DNA of 6,033 nt, from positions 1 to 6,033 of the forward strand of contig DYHY01000022.1 of the NCBI GenBank assembly GCA_020723935.1, in the 5' to 3' direction. Position numbers and translations under genes: made by a program. Of the stretch, positions 1 to 5,039 are shown in pieces. Below the pieces are notes generated by a model. That model saw only the letters and a program-made list of their open reading frames with translations, did no database searches and was not told where the DNA came from. The DNA is from Candidatus Micrarchaeum sp. GTDB lineage: Archaea; SpSt-1190; DYHY01. Each line of letters opens with the position of its first letter. The first letter of the stretch is position 1.

Positions 1-1028
1 CCGACTACAGGTACCTGAGCAGCGTCTCCCCCGCCCTGAAGAGGCATTTCGGGGATCTGGCAGCGACCCTCAAGGCGCGCCTCGGCCTCACCGAGAGGAG
101 CCTGATCGTGGAAATAGGCAGCAACGACGGGATCTTCCAGGAGCAAGGGAAGCTAATAGGCCTCGAGGTCCTAGGCATCGAGCCGGCGGGGAACGTGGCG
201 GCCCTGGCGCGCGGGAAGGGCCTGCAGGTGATAAACGACTTCTTCAGCCGCAAGGTCGTCGAGGAGATAGTCTCGGCGGGCGGCCGCGCCGACCTCATAG
301 TCGGCTGCAACGTCCTCGCGCACATAGACGACATGGCGACGGTCCTCTCGGACGCACGCGCGCTCCTCAAGGACGAGGGGGCCCTCGTCTTCGAGGTGCA
401 CTACGTCGTGGACCTCGTGAAGAATAGGGAATACGACAACATGTACCACGAGCACGTGAACGAGTACAACCTGACGTCCGTCGCGCGGATGCTGGAGAGG
501 AACGGCCTCGTCCTCTCCGACGTCGAGCACATCCCCAACCACGGGGGGAGCCTGAGGGTCTACGCGAGGAAGAGGGGGAGCCCGTCGCAGGCGGCCCTCC
601 GGACGCTCGCCGACGAGGAGGCCGGCGGCTTCACGAGGAAGGAGACGTACGTAAAGTTCTTCTCCGAGATGGAGGGCGCAAAGAGGGTCCTCTTCGAGAA
701 CCTCAACAGGCTCAAATGCGCCGGGAAGAGGATAGCCGCGTACGGCGCGTCCGCGCGCGGGACAATCTTCCTCAACTACTGCAACGTCGGCCTCAACATG
801 CTCGACTTCGTCGTGGACAAGAGCCCCGAGAAGCAAGGGAGGCACATGCCAAGGAACGCGGTCCCCATCTTCGCGCCGCAGAGGATGAGGGAGAAGAAGC
901 CGGACTGCGTCCTCATGGTTGCATACACGTACTTCGCCGAGATAATGCGCGAGCAGGCCTGGTACCCGGGGACGTGGATAATCCCGCTCCCCGAATATTC
1001 CGAACTTGCGGGGCGGGGCGAGGGATGA
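1..1028 (+). CDS. SAM-dependent sugar C-methyltransferase, 5'-truncated by window edge
   Basis: Reading from base 3, 341 residues are visible; the start lies upstream. The protein begins with DYRYLSSVSPALKRHF, the segment that precedes the methyltransferase core in the TylC3/NovU/TcaB9-type C-methyltransferases, so the N-terminal zinc-binding domain (probably 60-70 residues) is outside the window. SAM motif I is VEIGSNDG (visible residues 36-43), followed by GIEP (58-61), and NVLAHIDD (103-110). YHEH (148-151) matches the active-site Tyr/Glu/His cluster of the family, and HGGSLRVY (180-187) is a family signature. The C-terminal domain shows YGASARGTIFLNYC (247-260) and a DKSPEKQGR segment. 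Known members methylate a carbon of nucleotide-linked keto-deoxysugars in the cytoplasm; the substrate here is unknown. The GTG at 108 is not the start, because it falls inside motif I. The stop TGA (1026-1028) overlaps the next gene's ATG. Confidence 0.9.
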   Translation, partial: DYRYLSSVSPALKRHFGDLAATLKARLGLTERSLIVEIGSNDGIFQEQGKLIGLEVLGIEPAGNVAALARGKGLQVINDFFSRKVVEEIVSAGGRADLIVGCNVLAHIDDMATVLSDARALLKDEGALVFEVHYVVDLVKNREYDNMYHEHVNEYNLTSVARMLERNGLVLSDVEHIPNHGGSLRVYARKRGSPSQAALRTLADEEAGGFTRKETYVKFFSEMEGAKRVLFENLNRLKCAGKRIAAYGASARGTIFLNYCNVGLNMLDFVVDKSPEKQGRHMPRNAVPIFAPQRMREKKPDCVLMVAYTYFAEIMREQAWYPGTWIIPLPEYSELAGRGEG

Positions 1029-2683
1029 GCGCAGGGAGGAAGGCCGGCTCGCAGCGCCTTTTCCTCGCATCGGCCGCCTTCCTCGTGATACTCGCGGTGT
1101 TCCTCGGGATGCGCTTGTGGGATTTCCAGCGCGCGTATTCCAAGGACGAGGTGACGGTAGTGTGGCCCGCCGAGAAGCACGTGGGCCCGAGGGTATTCAA
1201 CCTCCATCCCCCGCTGACGATCGGCCTCTACACCCTGGGCTTCGACCTCCTCGGGCGCGACAACCTGCGGCTCCTCCCAATAGCCTTCTCCGTCGCGGCC
1301 TTCGTCCTGTCCTGGCTCCTCGCCGAGCGCCATTTCGGCAGGCGCACCGCGGCCTGGGCGGCCGCCCTCTCCGCGGTCTCGTACTATTCCGTCATAGCGT
1401 CCCAGATGATCGACATGGACGGGGCGGTCACGGCCTCGATATACCTCTGCGGCCTCCTCGCCCTCTTCTCCTTCGTTGACTCCGACTACTGGGACTGGAG
1501 GGCCGGGGCAGTCCTCGGCCTTGCGATCGGCGCCTGCGCGATGGCCAGGATCGTGGGCTGGGCAATCTATTTCCCGTTCCTTGCATATCCCCTCCTCAGG
1601 AAGAGGATGCGGCCCGCCCTGTTCTGGCCGCTCGCCATTCCGCTCCTCATGGTGGGCGGCTGGGTCGCCATCGATTACGCGACGAACGGCGGGGAAGCGG
1701 TGCGCACGACCTTCTCGCACGCCGGAGGCCAGACGATCCAGATGCTGGGCGACCTCAGGGCGACCTTCATCGACAAGGCGCGCTTCCTCTATGTCCTGCA
1801 GAGGAAGTTCACACCTGCCCTCTCGGCGCTGCTCGCGGCCTCCCTGTTCCTGGCCTGGAAGGACGCCACCAAGAAGAAGGATCCGCGCCTTCTGACGATC
1901 CTGGCCTGCATCGCCTTCGTCTTCGCGCTCTACGCCGCCGCGTACGGCGGGGACAAAATAAGGTATCTCATGGTCGCCCTCCCGCTCGCGTTCCTCGTCT
2001 GCGGCAGGTTCCTCTCCGAAAGGGTGGCCGTGCCGGGCGTCTGGGACGTCTCGCTCTTCCTCTCCGCGGCCGGGGCGACCTTCTTCGCCCTCCATTCCGG
2101 GCACATGACGGAATGGGAGACGACTTCGAACTTCGCGCAGCTCACCCTCGCCAAGGTCTTCCTCGCAGTCCTCCCTGCCCTCGCTTTCCTCCTCCTGAGG
2201 AAGCGGAGGGCGGCGATAGTGTTCCTCCTCGCGTCCTTCTTCGCGTTCTCCCTGTATTATTCGGCGGTTGCTAGCACCGAGAAGGATTCGTCGGAACTCG
2301 TCAGCGGCCTTGCCGGGCGCCTAGACGGGACGACGATAGTCTTCGGGGAATACGGCCTTCCCTTCTACTTGCAGGCCAGGGGGATAACGAGCGGCTTCGT
2401 AGCGGAGGATCCGTCGGACCCCGGCGGGCTCGTAGCGACCGGGGCCTATTTCAACTATCTAACGAACCGGGACATATACTATCCGGGCCAGGTGCGCACC
2501 GCCAGGATGAAGAGGGCGGACTTTCCCGCGTTCCTGGAAAGCATAGGCGCCAGGTATTTCGTAGTGACGAAGAAGATAATAGTCTCGGAGCCTGTCGACG
2601 TGCCGCAGGCATGCTCGAAGGCATGGGACATCGAGCGGGGCGGCGAGAACCAAGGGACTGTCTACGCCTGCACCTGGGCTTAG
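1025..2683 (+). CDS. GT39/ArnT-like integral membrane glycosyltransferase (GT-C fold)
   Basis: This 552-aa polytopic membrane protein has about 12 hydrophobic segments by eye, the first at residues 12-31 and the last near 396-416, then a soluble C-terminal part of about 135 residues expected outside the membrane. The first loop holds an Asp-Glu pair (D41-E42), then HPPL (61-64) and NLRLLPIAFSV (80-90); this order is typical of PMT_2/ArnT-type enzymes, which transfer sugar from a polyprenyl-phosphate donor to protein or lipid on the outer face. D130 and D132 (MIDMDG) occupy the place of the conserved Arg/Asp motif after the third segment. Acceptor and sugar are not predictable. I chose ATG 1025 because it overlaps the upstream stop (ATGA) and is followed by a short basic stretch and the first membrane segment; the same frame is open further upstream, but only as a shadow of the methyltransferase gene. 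The overlap implies co-transcription and coupled translation. No strong Shine-Dalgarno is seen, only G-rich sequence abutting the ATG. It ends with TAG. Confidence 0.87.
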   Translation: MSAGRKAGSQRLFLASAAFLVILAVFLGMRLWDFQRAYSKDEVTVVWPAEKHVGPRVFNLHPPLTIGLYTLGFDLLGRDNLRLLPIAFSVAAFVLSWLLAERHFGRRTAAWAAALSAVSYYSVIASQMIDMDGAVTASIYLCGLLALFSFVDSDYWDWRAGAVLGLAIGACAMARIVGWAIYFPFLAYPLLRKRMRPALFWPLAIPLLMVGGWVAIDYATNGGEAVRTTFSHAGGQTIQMLGDLRATFIDKARFLYVLQRKFTPALSALLAASLFLAWKDATKKKDPRLLTILACIAFVFALYAAAYGGDKIRYLMVALPLAFLVCGRFLSERVAVPGVWDVSLFLSAAGATFFALHSGHMTEWETTSNFAQLTLAKVFLAVLPALAFLLLRKRRAAIVFLLASFFAFSLYYSAVASTEKDSSELVSGLAGRLDGTTIVFGEYGLPFYLQARGITSGFVAEDPSDPGGLVATGAYFNYLTNRDIYYPGQVRTARMKRADFPAFLESIGARYFVVTKKIIVSEPVDVPQACSKAWDIERGGENQGTVYACTWA

Positions 2684-3243
2684 CGGCGGGCTTCCTCAGG
2701 CGAACACGAGCTTCCCGGAGAATCCCTGGCGCGTGGCTTCCGCGCGTATCTCTCCCTCATATGCGCGGTTCATCCCGACGATGAGGTCCATCTTCTCCTT
2801 CTTCAGGGCGGAGGGAGGGACTATCTCCTGACCGGTCCCGGCGATGAAGCAGCCGGACTTGTTCGGGTTTATGTCGATCACGAGCTTCACGCTCCCCGTG
2901 CCCAGGCCCAGGCGGTTCAGAAACGTGACCCCTTTGGCGCCCGCGCCCCAAATCGCCACCCGCTTCCCGGGGAATTCCGCAGCGAACCTGCGCGCAGCCT
3001 CCAGGGACGAGGAAAGCCTTGCGGAGACCGCCCCGAAGTCGAACTCGCTTGCGGGCTCGTAGGGTTCGCCTTTCGTCCGGTTGTCGATCTCGACTTGCAG
3101 GTACTGCCCGTCCATCCCGCGCAGGACCGCGACTTTCCCGGGGAAGACCGAGCGCATGAGCGCCGTTATCGACGATTCGGAGAAGTAGTTGCAATGCTCG
3201 TAGAAGACGTCGTAGAAGGCGCCGCTCTCATATATCCAGCGGA

Positions 3244-3250
3244 AATCGGT
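3244..3250 (-). other. Probable -1 base frameshift site in the broken methyltransferase
   Basis: On the minus strand the bases ATA CCG ATT TCC leave the conserved frame after Ile-Pro; reading resumes correctly as TTC CGC TGG (Phe-Arg-Trp). Adding one base after CCG, for example a G giving Ile-Pro-Asp-Phe-Arg-Trp, restores a single frame to the natural stop at 2696. No heptameric slippery sequence or obvious downstream stem was seen, so programmed frameshifting is not favoured. Confidence 0.78.
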
Positions 3251-3672
3251 ATCTCGAAGTACAGGCAGGTGTCCTCCTTCTTCAGGGTCGCGGCGATGGA
3301 GCGCACGAACCCCGCCGGATCGCATATGTGCTCCAGGACGTGCCTGCAGACGACGAAGTCGAACGTTTCGCCGCGGTACTTGGGCCCGAAATAGTCCTTC
3401 ACGACGCGCACGCCCTCCGGAGCCTTCCCCAGGAACGACGGATCGAAGCCCGTCACGCTCCTTGCGCCGAGCTTGCGCAGGATCCTCAGGAACGACCCCT
3501 TGCCACACCCGACCTCCGCTATCCTCCACTCGCGCAGGGGGTATCTGGAGAAGAGCCTCGCAGCCAAGTCCTCCATATACTTCGCGAACTGCGGGGAGTA
3601 GTTCTGGGAGTTCTCGTAGCTGTCGGAGTACTGCATACTCCCGGCGTCGAATGCCGAGTTGAAGACGAAGCC

Positions 3673-3675
3673 TCA
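3673..3675 (-). other. In-frame TGA in place of a zinc-ribbon cysteine codon
   Basis: The context reads C-P-A-[TGA]-G-F-V-F-N, which is the second knuckle of the N-terminal zinc ribbon in this methyltransferase family, where CxxCG is expected. TGA differs from the Cys codons TGC and TGT by one base, so a point mutation explains it simply. The same TGA codon ends four other reading frames in the window (1026-1028, 4627-4629, 4634-4636 and 2696-2698), so it acts as a normal stop here. Confidence 0.85.
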
Positions 3676-3852
3676 CGCCGGGCAGCCGGAAAGGACCATC
3701 CTGTCCTTGGGGAGGGCGAGGGCCTCCTCCCGCGTCCTGCACAGCACGTTCTGGAGGACGGGGCCGTCCAGATACCTTATGAGCTCGGCGGTCCCGCCGT
3801 TCCCGCAGACGGGGCACTGCGGTTTCATTTCCCCAGTTGGGCGAAAAGCCCG

Positions 3853-3861
3853 TTTTTATAT
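3853..3861 (-). promoter_or_regulatory. TATA-like box for the broken methyltransferase gene
   Basis: The minus strand reads ATATAAAAA here, a sharp A/T island in GC-rich DNA. Its centre is about 29 bases from the ATG at 3828. With the usual archaeal distance of about 25 bases from TATA box to transcription start, the transcript would begin only a few bases before the ATG. No Shine-Dalgarno at usable spacing is seen, which agrees with a near-leaderless mRNA. Confidence 0.55.
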
Positions 3862-3880
3862 CCGGCAGGCCGAGCCAAAC

Positions 3881-3887
3881 TATTTAA
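3881..3887 (+). promoter_or_regulatory. TATA-like box for the GT2 gene
   Basis: TATTTAA preceded by CCAAAC forms an A/T-rich element whose centre is about 35 bases before the ATG at 3919. This places a predicted transcription start about 10 bases before the ATG. The interval 3894-3917 is pyrimidine-rich and holds no Shine-Dalgarno, which again fits a very short leader. Together with the box on the other strand it makes a divergent promoter within a 90-base gap. Confidence 0.5.
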
Positions 3888-3918
3888 CAGCTGCTCCAGT
3901 TCCCCTTCCCCGCCCCGA

Positions 3919-4629
3919 ATGAAAAAGCTGAGCGTCGTCACGAGCGCGTACAACGAATCCGCAGGGATAGCGGAGTTCCTCATGGAGCTCCTGAAGCTCA
4001 GGGTCCCGGGGACGAGGCTCGAGTTCATAATCGTGAACAACGGAAGCCTGGACGACACGGGAAGAATCATAGAGCGCACCGTCAGGTCGGCCGGGAGGGG
4101 GAAGGACGTGAAAATCTTCCACAACAGGCCGCCGACCAAAGGCTACCGCACGGGTCTTCTCACCGGGATATCGAAGGCGAGCGGCAGGTACATAGCTATC
4201 ATCAGGAGCGACTGGCAGGAGGACCCTGCCGACATAGCGGGCCTCTACGGGGCCCTGAGGGCGCGCGGCCTTGACTGCATCGTCGGCTGGAGGAAGGAGA
4301 GGCACGACCCTCTCAAGAGGATACTCCTCTCCAAGGTCTTCAACATCCTCTGCAGGCTCATCTACCAGATACCGGTCCCGGACGTGAACGGCGCGCCCAA
4401 GGTGATGCGCGCGGACCTCGTCAAGGGCAAGGAGTTCAGGTCGAGGAGCTCCATAATTGATATGGAGATCCTCTGGACGATAAAGAAGCGCGGTGGGAAG
4501 ATAGGCTACGCGCCCGCGAAGCACTTCGAGAGGCGCAAGGGGAAGGTCACGGTCACAGACCTTGAGATCCTGGGGATAGTCGTGGACTTCTTCAAGTTCG
4601 CCCTGCAGAACAGGTTCTCGCGGGACTGA
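3919..4629 (+). CDS. GT2 family glycosyltransferase, dolichyl-phosphate-sugar synthase-like
   Basis: This soluble 236-aa protein has a GT-A fold pattern. It begins SVVTSAYNES (5-14), then IIVNNGSLDDTG (37-48), the nucleotide-binding strand and loop of GT2 enzymes. SDWQEDP (97-103) matches the acidic motif that binds metal and UDP/GDP-sugar in DPM1-like enzymes, although the first Asp of the usual DxD is replaced (R96). GWRKERHDPLKR (123-134) and DVNGAPKVMRADL (155-167) are the later conserved blocks of the same subfamily. No C-terminal membrane segments are present, unlike GtrB- or Dpm-type fusions. Likely role: transfer of a sugar from a nucleotide donor to polyprenyl phosphate on the cytoplasmic side, which could feed the GT39-type enzyme encoded nearby; this link is inference. 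ATG 3919 is chosen because homology begins at once and a TATA-like box lies upstream; the open frame further upstream is antisense to the methyltransferase. It ends 4 bases from the stop of the convergent HypA-like gene. Confidence 0.86.
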   Translation: MKKLSVVTSAYNESAGIAEFLMELLKLRVPGTRLEFIIVNNGSLDDTGRIIERTVRSAGRGKDVKIFHNRPPTKGYRTGLLTGISKASGRYIAIIRSDWQEDPADIAGLYGALRARGLDCIVGWRKERHDPLKRILLSKVFNILCRLIYQIPVPDVNGAPKVMRADLVKGKEFRSRSSIIDMEILWTIKKRGGKIGYAPAKHFERRKGKVTVTDLEILGIVVDFFKFALQNRFSRD

Positions 4630-4633
4630 CGAT

Positions 4634-5005
4634 TCAGGCTAGCTCCACTTTCTCCACTGAGACGCCCTCTCCGCCGTGGACGAGGAGCTCCTCCTTCTTG
4701 CATTTGGGGCATTCGGCGACCACCCGCTCCTTGAGCCTGAAGAGGCGCGGGCGTCCCTGGAAGCCGCACCTGCACGCGACGTTCCCGGGAAGCTCAAGGA
4801 GCTCCATTTGGCACCTGTCCAGGGCGCTGTCCTCGATGAGGCCAGCGAGGACCTTGGAGAGCTCGTGGAGGTCCAGGCCCGAGAGCTCCCCGACCCCGAC
4901 GACGATCTTCTTCACCTTCACCTTCCTTTTGTGCTTGATCTCCACCCCGTGGACTATCTCGAGGGCGTCGTGCATTATCTGCTCGGCCGCTGGATAGACT
5001 TCCAT
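4634..5005 (-). CDS. HypA-like protein lacking the usual N-terminal nickel ligand
   Basis: A 123-aa protein of the size and pattern of HypA/HybF, the metallochaperone that delivers nickel to [NiFe] hydrogenase (and urease in some bacteria). It shows an N-terminal helix, a VKKIVVGVGELSGLD strand and loop (31-45), a Cys-rich zinc insert, and the C-terminal GGEGVSVEKVEL (111-122). Two features depart from the family. HypA begins Met-His-Glu, with His2 as an essential nickel ligand; here the start is Met-Glu-Val-Tyr, and an ungapped alignment puts Glu at position 2. The zinc site reads C78-R-C80 ... C99-P-K-C102, so the first knuckle is CxC rather than CxxC. No upstream start in this frame adds Met-His-Glu. 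The nearest His is H12, in a second Met-His-Asp. No hydrogenase or hypB-F gene is in view. It lies 28 bases after the AsnB-type gene on the same strand, so co-transcription is possible, but it also has its own TATA-like box. Confidence 0.74.
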   Translation of the reverse strand: MEVYPAAEQIMHDALEIVHGVEIKHKRKVKVKKIVVGVGELSGLDLHELSKVLAGLIEDSALDRCQMELLELPGNVACRCGFQGRPRLFRLKERVVAECPKCKKEELLVHGGEGVSVEKVELA

Positions 5006-5030
5006 TGCGAAGGGGCCCCCGCAAGCCTTC

Positions 5031-5039
5031 CTTTTATCT
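5031..5039 (-). promoter_or_regulatory. Possible TATA-like box for the HypA-like gene
   Basis: The minus strand reads AGATAAAAG, overlapping the TAA stop of the AsnB-type gene. It is centred about 30 bases before the ATG at 5005, the same geometry as at the two clearer boxes in this window. The rest of the 28-base gap is GC-rich, with no Shine-Dalgarno. The match is weaker than the other two and may simply be the stop-codon context. Confidence 0.35.

Larger units (their letters stand above)
2696..3828 (-). pseudogene. Second C-methyltransferase of the same family, broken by an in-frame TGA and a frameshift
   Basis: Starting at ATG 3828, the reading frame gives an N-terminal zinc ribbon with C5-P-V-C8 and C49-P-A, then TGA (3675-3673) at codon 52 where the fourth Cys is expected, then GFVFN. 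The same frame continues through SAM motif I, EVGCGKG (residues 105-111), and CRHVLEHI (161-168), to FEIP ending at base 3247. There the homology jumps frame: the next codons must restart as FRWIYES. Restoring one base gives exactly 378 codons (377 aa). The rest is well kept: FYEHCNYFS (209-217), WGAGAKGVTFLN (294-305), and DINPNK (319-324). All three domains of the family (zinc-binding, SAM, C-terminal) are therefore present, with few other signs of decay. The two lesions suggest recent loss of function; sequencing error is the main alternative. An ATG at 3636 could restart translation but would reach only the frameshift. The gene converges on the GT39 gene, with 12 bases between the stops. 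Confidence 0.82.

Noticed and set aside
108-110. GTG as start of the first methyltransferase
   Set aside because: It encodes the Val of SAM motif I (VEIGSNDG); the conserved preceding segment is readable from base 3.
716-1024. An upstream extension of the GT39-type protein by 103 residues
   Set aside because: The extra sequence is an out-of-frame shadow of the methyltransferase and is charged and Arg-rich; the ATG at 1025 directly precedes a basic stretch and the first membrane segment.
171-2104. Long minus-strand open frames (299 and 442 codons) opposite the first two genes
   Set aside because: They are rich in Arg, Gly, Pro and Glu with no recognisable motif, and lie opposite strongly supported genes. 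GC-rich codon bias leaves such antisense frames open by chance.
3244-3250. Programmed ribosomal frameshift
   Set aside because: No slippery heptamer or evident stimulatory stem is seen, and the gene already carries an upstream stop.
3673-3675. Selenocysteine at the in-frame TGA
   Set aside because: Not favoured: a second lesion follows in the same gene, the position is a structural zinc ligand rather than a redox site, and archaeal Sec use is rare. I could not check for SECIS or Sec machinery, so it stays only as a remote alternative.
3673-3675. Genome-wide recoding of TGA
   Set aside because: TGA properly ends the first methyltransferase, the GT2 gene, the HypA-like gene and the pseudogene itself, at positions expected from family lengths.
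3328-3918. A 197-residue N-terminal extension of the GT2 protein
   Set aside because: It is antisense to the methyltransferase pseudogene and crosses the divergent promoter; GT2 homology begins at 3919.
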